From NCBI RefSeq assembly GCF_023028225.1, contig NZ_CP095482.1:2232001-2296000 (forward strand): a stretch of DNA of 64,000 nucleotides, given 5' to 3'. Positions within the stretch are counted from its first letter, which is position 1. Every line of letters begins with the position of its first letter. This document shows, piece after piece, positions 16,376 through 25,527 of this stretch. The position numbers were made by a program, and so were the translations under genes. The stretch is from Halorientalis litorea (GTDB lineage: Archaea > Halobacteriota > Halobacteria > Halobacteriales > Haloarculaceae). The notes below the pieces were generated by a model, which saw nothing but the letters and a program-made list of their open reading frames with translations, made no database searches and was not told the origin of the DNA.

Positions 16376-19300
16376 CTAGTCGTCGGCCTGTCCGGGCACG
16401 GCGTCGTCGCTCCCGCCCGCAGTCGGCGTGGCGGCGGCGGGCGGTTCGGTGCGCACGTCGGCCTCGTCGTCCTCCGCGATGATGTCCGCGTAGGCGTCGG
16501 GCAGGACCTTCACGAAGTTCTCGAGTTCGTCCTCCCAGTTGTCCAGCACGTACTGGCCACGGTCGCTGCCGGTGTAGGCGACGTGGTTCTCGACGAGGCG
16601 GCGGAGCATCCGGCGGTCCCGGTCGTCCAGCGTGTCGAACGTCGAGACCATGCCGCGGTTGACCTTCGCCTCGAAGTCGCCTTCGCGGTCCAGCACGTAG
16701 GCGACGCCGCCGGACATCCCGGCCGCGAAGTTCTTGCCCGTGTCGCCCAGCACCGCGACGGCCCCACCGGTCATGTACTCACAGCCGTGGTCGCCGACCG
16801 ATTCGACGACGGCTTTCACGCCGGAGTTGCGGACGGCGAAGCGTTCGCCGGCCTGTCCGTTGACGTAGGCCTCGCCTTGGGTCGCGCCGTAGAGTGCGAC
16901 GTTGCCGATGAGGGTGTTGTCCTCCGGTTCGTAGGGCGCGTCGGCGGGCGTGTTGACGACGAGGCGGCCGCCGGAGAGCCCTTTGCCGACGTAGTCGTTG
17001 GCGGTCCCGGTCAACTCGAAGGTCACGCCGTCCTGTAGGAAGGCACCGTAGGACTGTCCGGCGGTCCCCTCGAAGTCGACCCGGATGGTGTCGTCGGGCA
17101 GGCCGTCCGTGCCGTGTTCGGTGGAGATGCGGTTCGAGAGCGTCGCGCCGACGGCACGGTGGACGTTCGAGATGTCCATGTCGAGCGAGATGGGGTCGCC
17201 GCGCTCGATGGCGTCCTCGGCCTCGTCGATGATGTCCCAGTCGAGTTGCTCGTCGACTTCGTGGGTCTGCTCGCGGGTCTTGTAGCGGTCGTCGTCGCCC
17301 GCGGGTTCCGCGAGGATGGACGAGAGGTCGAGTTTCTTCGCCTTGGGGTGAGTCAGGTCCTCACGCTGGCGGAGCACGTCGACGCGGCCGACCATCTCGT
17401 CGACCGTCTCGAAGCCGAGTTCGGCCATGATTTCGCGCAGTTCCTGCGCGATGAAGGTCATGTAGTTGACGACGTGTTGGGGTTGTCCGGGGAAGCGGTC
17501 ACGCAGGTCCTCGTTCTGCGTGGCGACGCCGACGGGGCAGGTGTTCTCGTGACACTGCCGGGCCATCACACAGCCGGAGGTGACCATCGACGCCGTACCG
17601 AAGGCGAACCCTTCCGCACCCAACAGAGTGCCCACGGCCACGTCGCGGCCCGTCTTCATGCCGCCGTCGGTGGTGACCTTGATGCGCGAGCGCAGGTCCG
17701 TCGCCCGGAGCATCTGGTTGGCTTCGGCGATGCCCAGTTCCCACGGCAGGCCCGCGTTCTTGATGCTCGTCTTCGGCGACGCGCCGGTCCCGCCGGAGTG
17801 ACCCGAGATGTGGACCACGTCGGCGTTGGCCTTGGCGACGCCCGCCGCGATGGTACCGATACCGTCCTCGGCGACGAGCTTCACGTTGATGTCCGCGTCG
17901 GGGTTCGCCGCCTTCAGGTCGTGGATGAGCTGCTTGAGGTCCTCGATGGAGTAGATGTCGTGCAGCGGCGGCGGCGAGATGAGGCCGACGCCCGGTGTCG
18001 CGTACCGGACGTGTGCAATCATCTCGTTGACCTTCTTGCCCGGCAGGTGGCCGCCCTCCCCGGGCTTCGACCCCTGTGCCATCTTGATTTGAATCTGGTC
18101 GGCCGAGGAGAGGTAGTCGGAGGTGACGCCGAAGCGACCGGAGGCGACCTGTTTGGTCTTGCACTCCTTTTCGGTGTCGAACCGCTCGGGCGGTTCGCCA
18201 CCTTCGCCGGTGTTCGCCCGTCCGCCGAGGCGGTTCATGGCGATAGCGTTGTTCTCGTGCATCTCCGGCGAGAGACTCCCGAGACTCATCGCCGCCGTCT
18301 CGAACCGCTCGACGATGTCGGTGACGGGTTCGACGTCCTCGATGGGGACGGACTCCCGTTCTTCGCCGTCGAAGGTGAGGAGGCCGCGGAGCGTCTGGAG
18401 TGTCTCGTTCTGGTCGTTTATCATCTCCGCGAACTCCTTGTACTTCTCGTAGTCGCCGGTGCGGACCGCCTGTTGGAGCGTGCCGACGGTCTGTGGGTTC
18501 CACTGGTGGTGGATACCGTCCGAGCGGTGTTCGTACTCGCCCTGCCGCTCCATCTCGGGTTCGTCATCGCCGAAGGCGACGGTGTACCGTTGGCGGAGGT
18601 CGGACTCGACATCCTCGATGTCGATACCTTCCGTCCGGCAGGTCGTGCCCTCGAAGTACTCGGCGACGAAGTCCGAATCGAGGCCGACCGCCTCGAAAAT
18701 CTGGGCACCCTGATAACTCTCGACCGTCGAGATACCCATCTTGGCCATCGTCTTCAGCAGACCGTCCTCGACGGCCTTGACGTAGCCGTCGATGGCCGTG
18801 TCGAGGTTCGCGCCGTCCGGACCGGCCACGAGGTCCTCGATAGTCTGATAGGCGAGGTAGGGGTTGACCGCGCCCGCACCGTAGCCGATGAGGGTGGCGA
18901 AGTGGTGGACTGCACGCGGGTCGCCCGATTCGAGGACGATACCGACGTGGTTGCGCAGGCCGTTGCGAACGAGGTGATGGTGGACGCCGCCCACCGCGAG
19001 CAGACTCGGAATCGGGATGGCGTCTTCCCCCGCGTTGCGGTCCGAGAGGACGAGGATGTCGTGTTCGGTCGCCGCCTCGTCCGCGGCGGCACGGACCTGT
19101 TCGACGGCTTCGCGCAGGTCGTCCTCGGGGTCGTAGGTGATGTCGATGACCTTCGAGGAGAGGTCGTTCTCGTCGATGTCTTTGATGGCCGCCGTCTCCT
19201 CGTCGGTCAGGATGGGCGAGTCGAGAACGAGTTGCCGGGCGTGGGTCTGCGTCTCGTCCAGCAGGTTCCGCTGGTACCCCAGCCGTGACTCCAGCGAGGT

Positions 19301-20944
19301 GACCATCTCCTCGCGGATGTAGTCGAGCGGCGGGTTCGTCACCTGTGCGAACAGTTGCTTGAAGTAGGTGAACAGCGGGCGATTGAAGTCCGACAGCACC
19401 GACAGCGGCGTGTCGTCGCCCATCGACCCGATGGGGTCTTTCCCCTGTTCGGCCATCGGCTGGATGAGGTGGTCCACCTCGTCGTAGGTGTAGCCGTACA
19501 GTGCCTGCTGGGAGCGTAGGGCGTCGACGGGCCCTCTCGGTTCGGGGTCGCGGTCCGTGAGTCGGTGCAACTGCACCTGCTCTTCGCCGACCCACTGGGC
19601 GTACTTCTCGTCCACGAGGCCCTCGAACACTTCCTCGTCGGGGATGACCCGCCCCTCGTTGGGGTCCGCGAGGAACAGCTGTCCGGGCTGGAGACGCCCG
19701 CGCTCCTCGATGTCGGCGGGGTCGTGGTCCAGCGCGCCGGCCTCGCTCGACATGACCAGTCGGCCGTTCTGGAGCACGTCGTACCGGCATGGTCGCAGGC
19801 CGTTACGGTCGAGTACCGCACCGACGCGTTCGCCGTCGGTCGCTGCAACGAGCGCGGGACCGTCCCACGGTTCGACCAGCGAGGCGTGGTAGTCGTACCA
19901 GTCTTGGCGTTCCTCACTGACCATGTTCATCTCGCCGCGCCACGCCTCGGGGATGAGCATCCGGAGCGCGTGCGGGAGGTCACGACCCGTCTCCATCAGG
20001 AGTTCGAGCGCGTTGTCGACGCTCGCCGTGTCGGACTGCTCGGGGTCGTCGATGATGGGCCTGAGCTTCGCCATCTCCTCGTCGGTGTAGTGGTCGGCGA
20101 AGCCCTCGGCGGTGAGGTCCGTCTCGCGGGCGCGCATCCAGTTGATGTTGCCCTGAATCGTGTTGAACTCGCCGTTGTGGATGATGTTGCGGTACGGATG
20201 GGCGAGGTGCCACGCGCCGAGCGTGTTCGTGGAGAAGCGGGCGTGGACCATCGCGAACGTCGAGGTCATCCGCTCGTCGGTGAGTTCGGGGTAGTACTCG
20301 GGGAGTTGCTCGGCGAGCAGGAGGCCCTTGTAGACGATAGTGTCGCGGTCGAGGGAGACGACGTAGAAGCGGTGGTGTCCGTCCGGCTGTTCGTCCTCGA
20401 TGCGGTTCTCGACGACCCGACGGCCGACGTAGAGCCGCTTGTCGAACGTCTCGGCCGAAACGTCGCCTTCGGGGCGGACGAACGCCTGTTCGACTCGTGG
20501 CTCGGACTCGACGGCGGTGTCGCCGAGCGTGCTGTTGTCCGTCTCGACAGTCCGCCAGTGGAACACGTCCAGCCCTTCGCTTGCGAGTTCCGTTTCCACG
20601 ATGTCCTTCAGCCCCGCGGTGGCCTCCGTGTCGTCTTTCGGGAGGAAGAACGACCCGACGGCGTACTCGCCCTGCGGCGGGAGGTCCACGTCGAGTTCGT
20701 CCGCGAAGAACTCGTGGGGCATCTGGAGGAGGATACCGGACCCGTCGCCGGTGTTCTCCTCCGCGCCCGTGGTCCCGCGGTGTTCGAGGTTCTCGAGCAG
20801 TTCCAAACCGTCGGCGACGACGTCGTTCGCGCGACCCCCCTCGAGGTCCATTACGACGCCGACGCCACAGTTCGACCGTGCGTCGGTCGGGTCCGCGAGC
20901 CCGGCGTCGCCCGCAGACTCATCAGTAGTCCGTTGTCCAACCAT
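16376..20944 (-). CDS. gltB: Glutamate synthase, large (GltB-type) subunit
   Basis: A 1522-aa enzyme that makes glutamate from glutamine and 2-oxoglutarate. Domains in order: class II glutamine amidotransferase with catalytic Cys26 (SNCGVG, exposed by removing the propeptide), central domain, FMN-binding synthase barrel (KMAQGSKPGEGGHLPG, SGHSGGTGASP, TDGGMKTGRDV), the 3Fe-4S cysteine cluster (SGCVMARQCHENTCPVG) and a C-terminal GXGXG beta-helix domain. No GltD-like NADPH subunit gene is adjacent, so ferredoxin could be the electron donor; this is inference. ATG 20944 (MVGQRTTDES) is chosen because the residues upstream do not belong to the family. Preceded by an AT-rich control region. Confidence 0.95.
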   Translation of the reverse strand: MVGQRTTDESAGDAGLADPTDARSNCGVGVVMDLEGGRANDVVADGLELLENLEHRGTTGAEENTGDGSGILLQMPHEFFADELDVDLPPQGEYAVGSFFLPKDDTEATAGLKDIVETELASEGLDVFHWRTVETDNSTLGDTAVESEPRVEQAFVRPEGDVSAETFDKRLYVGRRVVENRIEDEQPDGHHRFYVVSLDRDTIVYKGLLLAEQLPEYYPELTDERMTSTFAMVHARFSTNTLGAWHLAHPYRNIIHNGEFNTIQGNINWMRARETDLTAEGFADHYTDEEMAKLRPIIDDPEQSDTASVDNALELLMETGRDLPHALRMLIPEAWRGEMNMVSEERQDWYDYHASLVEPWDGPALVAATDGERVGAVLDRNGLRPCRYDVLQNGRLVMSSEAGALDHDPADIEERGRLQPGQLFLADPNEGRVIPDEEVFEGLVDEKYAQWVGEEQVQLHRLTDRDPEPRGPVDALRSQQALYGYTYDEVDHLIQPMAEQGKDPIGSMGDDTPLSVLSDFNRPLFTYFKQLFAQVTNPPLDYIREEMVTSLESRLGYQRNLLDETQTHARQLVLDSPILTDEETAAIKDIDENDLSSKVIDITYDPEDDLREAVEQVRAAADEAATEHDILVLSDRNAGEDAIPIPSLLAVGGVHHHLVRNGLRNHVGIVLESGDPRAVHHFATLIGYGAGAVNPYLAYQTIEDLVAGPDGANLDTAIDGYVKAVEDGLLKTMAKMGISTVESYQGAQIFEAVGLDSDFVAEYFEGTTCRTEGIDIEDVESDLRQRYTVAFGDDEPEMERQGEYEHRSDGIHHQWNPQTVGTLQQAVRTGDYEKYKEFAEMINDQNETLQTLRGLLTFDGEERESVPIEDVEPVTDIVERFETAAMSLGSLSPEMHENNAIAMNRLGGRANTGEGGEPPERFDTEKECKTKQVASGRFGVTSDYLSSADQIQIKMAQGSKPGEGGHLPGKKVNEMIAHVRYATPGVGLISPPPLHDIYSIEDLKQLIHDLKAANPDADINVKLVAEDGIGTIAAGVAKANADVVHISGHSGGTGASPKTSIKNAGLPWELGIAEANQMLRATDLRSRIKVTTDGGMKTGRDVAVGTLLGAEGFAFGTASMVTSGCVMARQCHENTCPVGVATQNEDLRDRFPGQPQHVVNYMTFIAQELREIMAELGFETVDEMVGRVDVLRQREDLTHPKAKKLDLSSILAEPAGDDDRYKTREQTHEVDEQLDWDIIDEAEDAIERGDPISLDMDISNVHRAVGATLSNRISTEHGTDGLPDDTIRVDFEGTAGQSYGAFLQDGVTFELTGTANDYVGKGLSGGRLVVNTPADAPYEPEDNTLIGNVALYGATQGEAYVNGQAGERFAVRNSGVKAVVESVGDHGCEYMTGGAVAVLGDTGKNFAAGMSGGVAYVLDREGDFEAKVNRGMVSTFDTLDDRDRRMLRRLVENHVAYTGSDRGQYVLDNWEDELENFVKVLPDAYADIIAEDDEADVRTEPPAAATPTAGGSDDAVPGQADD

Positions 20945-21299
20945 ACGCAGTACTTTGACTGGCGAACAAAGAGCCTGTCCCTGAAGGGCTAAGGGTCTGT
21001 TAAACTCAAATAAGGTAATATAATCACCCACCACATAATACTGACACTCCGTGACGGTACGAGCCACCTACACGCCCCTGTGGTGTCGTTTTCCGCGTCG
21101 CACGCGTGTCGCTACCCGAATACGAAACGCAACACGTTTCGCGTTCACAGTCACTGCGCGACGGCAGACCGACTGGACGACGCGTTTCTGCGGGCAGAAC
21201 AGGGCGGGTGTCCCGAGGATGTGGCCCGGGGCGGCGCGCGGCCGGACACGGCTGTCCTGACGACGACAGCACCGAGAAAAACGGCCGAACCCTCCTCCG
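20945..21299 (-). promoter_or_regulatory. Long AT-rich leader/promoter region of gltB
   Basis: 355 bp with no credible gene. On the minus strand, gattatatta (about 21017-21026) and ttatttgag (about 21005-21013) are TATA-like and would give leaders of roughly 25-50 nt. A cgaaacg/cgtttcg inverted repeat with a 5-bp spacer (21123-21141) lies further upstream. A ccctgaaggg stem (20979-20988) sits in the putative leader. The AT content is clearly above the flanking DNA, as expected of a regulated promoter. No known nitrogen-regulator box was recognised. Confidence 0.45.
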
Positions 21300-22751
21300 T
21301 CAGTAGCTCTTGGCGAAGTAGGCGGTCTCTTCTGCGCCGTCCCCACAGATGGCGCACTCGTCGCCGATGGGTTCGGCGTCCCTGTCGAGGGGGACCATCA
21401 CGATTTCGGCGGCGATGGCCTTCTTGATGGGGTTCTCACAGTCCTCGTCACCACACCACGGGGCCTTGACGTAGCCCCCGTGTTGGCCGATGGTCCCGAG
21501 GATGTCCTCGCGGCTGTGGGCCTCGCGGACGTTGTTTTCGAGTGTCTCCTCGGCACCGGCTTTCAGTTTGGCGAACACGGTGTCGAGGTGGTCCTCGACG
21601 GTTTCGACGAGGCCGTCGCGGGCGACGGTTTCCGACTCGCCGTCGGGACGGTGGTTGAGCGTAATCTCCCCGTTTTCGACTTCGTTGGGGCCGACTTCGA
21701 TGCGGAGCGGGACGCCGTTGAGCTCCCACTCGTTGAACTTGAAGCCGGGGTTGCGCTCGTCCCTGTCGTCGAGGTGGACGCGGAACTCGTCGTCGAGGTC
21801 CGCGGCCAACGCCGCCGCGTAGTCGAGAACCTCGTCTTTCGTGTCCTCCTGCCAGATGGGGACGACGACGACCTGTTTGGGCGCGAGCGCGGGCGGAACG
21901 ACGAGGCCTTGGTCGTCGGAGTGTGTCATCACGAGCGCGCCCAGCGCGCGCCACGAGAGGCCCCACGAGGTGGTGTGGGCCGTCTGCTCGTCCTCGTCCT
22001 CGTCGACGTACGTCACGTCGTAGGCCTCCGCGAAGGAGGTGCCGAGGTAGTGGGAGGTCGCTCCCTGCACGCTCTTGCCGTCGGGCATCAGGGCCTCGAC
22101 GGTCGTCGTCGTGTGCGCGCCGGGGAACTTGTCGTGTTCGGGCTTGCGGCCCCGGAGAACCGGGATACCCAGTACGTCCTCGTAGAGTCGCTCGTATTGG
22201 TCGAGACGAGTCATCGCCTCGTCCCACGCGCCGTCCTCGTCCTCGTGGGCGGTGTGACCCTCCTGCCAGAGGAACTCCTTGGTCCGGAAGAAGGGCTTGG
22301 TCTCGGTGGCCTCCCAGCGGACGACTGAACACCACTGGTTCACGCGGTGGGGCAGGTCACGGTGGCTCCGGGTCCACTGTGCGAGGAAGGGCGTGATGAT
22401 GCTCTCGCTGGTGGGCCGCACCGCGAGGCGCTCTTCCAGTTCCTCGTAGCCGCCGTGAGTGACCCACGCGACTTCGGGGTCGAACCCCTCTACGATGTCT
22501 TTCTCCTTCTCCAGATACGACTCGGGGATGAACATCGGGAAGTAGGCGTTGGTGACGCCCGTGTCTTTGAACCACGAGTCCAGATGCGACTGGAGGTTCT
22601 CCCAGAGCGCGTAGCCGCGCGGTCGGGTGACGATGAACCCCCCCATCGGCGCGTAGTCCGCCAAGCCTGCCTTCTGGACGACTTCGGCGTACCACTCGCC
22701 GGTGGCGTGTTCCTTGCTCTCGGTGATGCCGAGGTCCTGCTCGTCGCTCAT
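21300..22751 (-). CDS. proS: Prolyl-tRNA synthetase, archaeal/eukaryotic type
   Basis: A 483-aa class II aminoacyl-tRNA synthetase. Motif 1/2 regions are seen (MGGFIVTRPRGYALWE, RPTSESIITP, QWCSVVRWE, KPFFRTKEFLWQEGHTAH), with motif 3 around TTSWGLSWRALGALVMTHSDD, followed by an anticodon-binding domain (QVVVVPIWQED) and the C-terminal zinc-binding extension (APWCGDEDCENP, DECAICGDGAEE, ending in Tyr), all diagnostic of the short archaeal form. It charges tRNA-Pro. A TATA-like tttatta about 27 bp upstream of the ATG suggests a leaderless mRNA. Confidence 0.96.
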   Translation of the reverse strand: MSDEQDLGITESKEHATGEWYAEVVQKAGLADYAPMGGFIVTRPRGYALWENLQSHLDSWFKDTGVTNAYFPMFIPESYLEKEKDIVEGFDPEVAWVTHGGYEELEERLAVRPTSESIITPFLAQWTRSHRDLPHRVNQWCSVVRWEATETKPFFRTKEFLWQEGHTAHEDEDGAWDEAMTRLDQYERLYEDVLGIPVLRGRKPEHDKFPGAHTTTTVEALMPDGKSVQGATSHYLGTSFAEAYDVTYVDEDEDEQTAHTTSWGLSWRALGALVMTHSDDQGLVVPPALAPKQVVVVPIWQEDTKDEVLDYAAALAADLDDEFRVHLDDRDERNPGFKFNEWELNGVPLRIEVGPNEVENGEITLNHRPDGESETVARDGLVETVEDHLDTVFAKLKAGAEETLENNVREAHSREDILGTIGQHGGYVKAPWCGDEDCENPIKKAIAAEIVMVPLDRDAEPIGDECAICGDGAEETAYFAKSY

Positions 22752-22867
22752 ATCCGGTTGTCCGCCAGCGTGCTAATAAACCCGCCGTGTCGGGCCTCAG
22801 AAGGGGTGGGTCACACTGTCACTACAGCGCGAAAATACATTTACATCAAGAAGGTCAAGTGTAAAAT

Positions 22868-23251
22868 ATGGACAACGAACCGCCACGCACGGACGAGGTG
22901 CTGGACGCTCTCGCTAGCCAGCGTCGGCGTCGTGTTCTCGCCTACCTCCGCGAACACGGTGACGCCACCCGGGAAGAACTCGCCGACGTGTTGACCGGGT
23001 GGCTGGCGACGGACCGGGCGTCCGGGCGGGCGGACGCCGAAGACCACGCCCGGATAGCCATCTCGCTCTCACACGTCGCCCTCCCGAAACTCGACGACGC
23101 GGGGTTGGTGGCCGTCGAGGAAGAAACCGACACCGTGGCCCTCGAAGCGACGGCACCGTGGGTCGAGACGTGTCTCGATGCAGTTCTCGACGCCGACACG
23201 GGGACGGACGACAGGGTGGTCCGACCGTGGTCCGAGTCGGAGGACGCCTGA
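22868..23251 (+). CDS. Winged-HTH regulator paired with a DICT sensor
   Basis: A 127-aa acidic protein. The first 75 residues form a winged helix: EVLDALASQRRRRVLAYLREHG, ATREELADVLTGWLATD, and a wing region HARIAISLSHVALPKLDDAGLV. This matches the small haloarchaeal HTH proteins (ArsR-like or DUF7344-like). The C-terminal 50 residues show no motif. A TATA-like acatttacatc about 27-35 bp upstream fits a leaderless transcript. It is followed after 6 bp by the DICT-domain gene, so the two are almost certainly one operon and may form a sensor-regulator unit. Confidence 0.8.
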   Translation: MDNEPPRTDEVLDALASQRRRRVLAYLREHGDATREELADVLTGWLATDRASGRADAEDHARIAISLSHVALPKLDDAGLVAVEEETDTVALEATAPWVETCLDAVLDADTGTDDRVVRPWSESEDA

Positions 23252-23257
23252 CGGCCG

Positions 23258-23977
23258 ATGACACTCTGCGACATCTTCGCCGGGATGGGTGCGCGACGGC
23301 GGACCGTCACCGTCTACAATGCCGACCCCGTCCCGGAGTTGGACGCGTACTTTACGGACTGGAACGTCGAACTCCGTTTCGACCGCCTCCCCGGCGACAC
23401 GGACGAGGCGTTCGTGACGGTTCGTGCGGGCGGCGAGTTCCTCGGGAGCGTCGACATCGAGGTCCTGACACCGCTCCTCGAACCGGGCGGGGACCGGGCG
23501 TGGGACGACGAACCGCTACCGCCGACCGACGCGTTCCTCAGACTGCTCGACGGCACGACGTTCCGCACCGACGACCGCGACCACCTACTTGCGGTCAGCC
23601 GCGAGTTCGAAGACCGCGCGTGGCGTGTCGGCGACGGACACCTCCACGCCGGATTCCAGCGACCTGCGGCGTTCCGCACCCAGTGCGACGCCTACGCCCG
23701 CCTCGCCGACCGCGGCCTCGACGTTCACCTCTACGCCGACGGGGCGTGGGATGCCCCCGGAGTCGAGGGAGCTTCGGTCACGACGACGACCGACGGCGAA
23801 CTGGGCCGCTACTGGTTCGTCGCCTTCGACGACGGAGACCGGCCCGACGACACCTCACAGGCGTGTGCCCTGCTGGCCGAGGAACACCAGCCGGGGTCCT
23901 ACGTCGGATACTGGACGTACGACCCCGAGTGGGTCCGCGACCTGACCGACTACCTGACCGAGACCTACGGCGAGTGA
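23258..23977 (+). CDS. DICT-domain sensory protein
   Basis: A 239-aa protein resembling haloarchaeal DICT (diguanylate cyclase and two-component) sensory domains. The opening RRTVTVYNADPVPELDAYFTDWNVEL matches the typical KTLTVFN..-then-helix start. A strand/helix FVTVRAGGEFLGSVDIEVL follows, and a second half RLADRGLDVHLYADG / GRYWFVAFDDGD completes the alpha/beta sensory fold. No output domain is attached, so the signal is probably passed to another protein, most simply the HTH protein encoded 6 bp upstream. The ligand is unknown. The last 13 bp overlap the next gene tail-to-tail. Confidence 0.72.
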   Translation: MTLCDIFAGMGARRRTVTVYNADPVPELDAYFTDWNVELRFDRLPGDTDEAFVTVRAGGEFLGSVDIEVLTPLLEPGGDRAWDDEPLPPTDAFLRLLDGTTFRTDDRDHLLAVSREFEDRAWRVGDGHLHAGFQRPAAFRTQCDAYARLADRGLDVHLYADGAWDAPGVEGASVTTTTDGELGRYWFVAFDDGDRPDDTSQACALLAEEHQPGSYVGYWTYDPEWVRDLTDYLTETYGE

Positions 23978-24462
23978 ACACTCGACCGCCACCGGCCGTA
24001 CCCCCACACCGCGACAGCGGCCGTCCCAGCGAGGACAGACGGCCACACGTCCGAACTGAGATAGACGTTCACGGCCGGTAGCTCCGCCCACGTCACCGGA
24101 TAGAGGTACGGCGGCACGTACCCACCCGTCCTGACGACGAAGTAATCGAGGACGACGTGCAGGCCGACACCACCGAGCAGTGCGGGGAGGGCGACGCGCC
24201 GCTCTTCGGGTGTGACGAGGACGCCTCCCACGAGGGCAAACGCCACCGCGACGCCGAGTGTCTGGAGTGCGAGCAGTGAGATTTCGACGCCGGCGACGGT
24301 GTGTCTGATACCGCCGAGGACGAAGTACACCTTCGCTACGTCGGGGACGCCCGCCCCGACCATCGCTAGCGGGACGTGTCGGGGGCGGACTCCGTCGAGA
24401 CGCCAGACGGCGAGCGTCGCGAGGACGTAGGCCGCGAGGACGTGGGTCAGCAGGTCAGTCAC
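23965..24462 (-). CDS. DUF457-type (YdjM-like) integral membrane metal-dependent hydrolase
   Basis: A 165-aa multi-spanning membrane protein from GTG 24462 (VTDLLTHVLAAYVLA). It shows the family's pattern of a His near the N-terminus (THVLAAY), then GAGVPD, and a second HVVLDYF helix, with four to five hydrophobic stretches. Proteins of this group are predicted membrane-bound metal-dependent hydrolases, with no firmly known substrate here. The GTG start overlaps the end of the upstream 152-aa membrane-protein gene by 8 bp, indicating an operon. A longer reading from 24495 would add an unlikely basic N-terminus. Confidence 0.7.
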   Translation of the reverse strand: MTDLLTHVLAAYVLATLAVWRLDGVRPRHVPLAMVGAGVPDVAKVYFVLGGIRHTVAGVEISLLALQTLGVAVAFALVGGVLVTPEERRVALPALLGGVGLHVVLDYFVVRTGGYVPPYLYPVTWAELPAVNVYLSSDVWPSVLAGTAAVAVWGYGRWRSSVHSP

Positions 24463-24913
24463 CGTCGCCCTCCCGCGGGACGAAGTAACCCGCACGGGTC
24501 GGTCGCCAGTGCCGGAGGCCGAGAGCGACGGTCAGCACGACGGCGAGTGCCGAGACGCCGAACATGTATCGGCGGTTCGCGGGGGCACTGACGGCCGTCT
24601 GTTCGGCCGCGATTCGTGGTCCCGGACGGGCGACGCCGTACACCTGCACGGCGTCGCCGGGCGCGAGTGCCGCGGGGATGTCGCCGGTGACGGCCCACCC
24701 GTTCGTCGCTCGGAAGCCGTCGGGTGTCGTCGCCTCGACGGTCACCCACACTTCGACTGCCTCGCCGTGGTGGGCGGAAAAGTCGCTGCCGAGTGCCTCG
24801 TTCGTCGGATAGCGCGACTGCTCGCCTTCGACGGCCGCGTAGTCGGCGAGCGTCCACCCGACGAACGCTAACAGGAGGCAGACGACCACGACGCGGACGA
24901 CTGGCCGTTCCAT
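24455..24913 (-). CDS. Two-helix membrane protein with an OB-like external domain, function unknown
   Basis: A 152-aa protein. An N-terminal transmembrane helix (about 5-25, VVRVVVVCLLLAFVGWTL) is followed by a soluble beta-rich domain (about 45-105) with the look of an OB fold (GEAVEVWVTVEATTPDGF, LAPGDAVQVYGVARPG), then a second helix (about 117-134) and a short basic tail. The topology would place the domain outside the cell. It lies upstream of the DUF457-like gene with an 8-bp overlap. I do not recognise a named family; resemblance to NfeD- or CcmE-like OB domains is superficial. Confidence 0.68.
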   Translation of the reverse strand: MERPVVRVVVVCLLLAFVGWTLADYAAVEGEQSRYPTNEALGSDFSAHHGEAVEVWVTVEATTPDGFRATNGWAVTGDIPAALAPGDAVQVYGVARPGPRIAAEQTAVSAPANRRYMFGVSALAVVLTVALGLRHWRPTRAGYFVPREGDGD

Positions 24914-24956
24914 CGGCGGGACCGACGGGGTGGCGGGGCAAACGCGTTGTGGAATC

Positions 24957-25442
24957 TCACCGCTCGCTGGCGAAGGGGCCCGCAGTCTCGGTCCACTCCC
25001 ACCCCGGGAGCCGGGTCTGGAGGCCCGCCGCCAGCGCGGCGTCCAAGTCGTCGGCCCCGGCCGCGTCCTCCGGGCCGCCGTGGTGCAGCACGTCCGCGAA
25101 GTGGAACGTCGCCTCCCCGAGCAGGCGGAGGGGCTGGTTCCCGGCGAGCATCCCCGCGAGTTCACGCCCGAGTAGTTCGTCGACGACGAACCCGGGGTAG
25201 TCGCCGTCCACGTCCACGTCACGGAGCAAGCCGACGAGCGCGGCCACGTTGACGGCGAGGTCACCGTTGGCGAACACGGTATCGACGGCCTGTCGGTACT
25301 GGGCGGCCGACACCTCGTCGACGTGGGTGTCGAAGTGCGTCCCGAGTTCCGCACGGACGGTGTTCACGAGCGCGACGACTTCGGGTGCCCGGTCACGGGT
25401 CCACTCGTGTTCGGCGGCGACGGTAGCGGGCGTAACGTGCAT
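24957..25442 (-). CDS. Hypothetical cytoplasmic protein
   Basis: A 161-aa acidic, mainly helical protein starting MHVTPATVAAEHEW. There are no cysteines, signal peptide or membrane segments. It has a Trp/His-bearing N-terminus and several amphipathic helices (PEVVALVNTVRAEL, AQYRQAVDTVFANGD, AVNVAALVGLLRDVD). A TATA-like ttataaaag on the minus strand (about 25481-25489) precedes the start and is flanked by an inverted repeat, so expression is likely regulated. No family recognised; synteny with the membrane-protein pair downstream (43-bp gap) suggests one transcript. Confidence 0.65.
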   Translation of the reverse strand: MHVTPATVAAEHEWTRDRAPEVVALVNTVRAELGTHFDTHVDEVSAAQYRQAVDTVFANGDLAVNVAALVGLLRDVDVDGDYPGFVVDELLGRELAGMLAGNQPLRLLGEATFHFADVLHHGGPEDAAGADDLDAALAAGLQTRLPGWEWTETAGPFASER

Positions 25443-25470
25443 ACAGCCCTCTGGACGCCGACGACCTACT

Positions 25471-25505
25471 CTTTTGCGAAGGCTTTTATAATGGAGAGGC
25501 AAAAG
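25471..25505. promoter_or_regulatory. Inverted repeat flanking a TATA box
   Basis: cttttgc (25471-25477) and gcaaaag (25499-25505) are exact 7-bp arms around a 21-bp core that contains the TATA-like element of the leftward 161-aa hypothetical gene. An operator overlapping the basal promoter elements would block TBP/TFB binding, which suggests repression; not proven. Confidence 0.45.
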
Positions 25506-25527
25506 ACGCGAATACAGGCCGGTTTTC

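Noticed and set aside
17114-19288. A 724-codon frame antisense to glutamate synthase
   Set aside because: It lies opposite conserved FMN and iron-sulfur motifs and has no recognisable protein features.
21080-21427. A 115-codon plus-strand frame between gltB and proS
   Set aside because: It is basic and Ser/Arg-rich, runs antisense into proS and has no domain.
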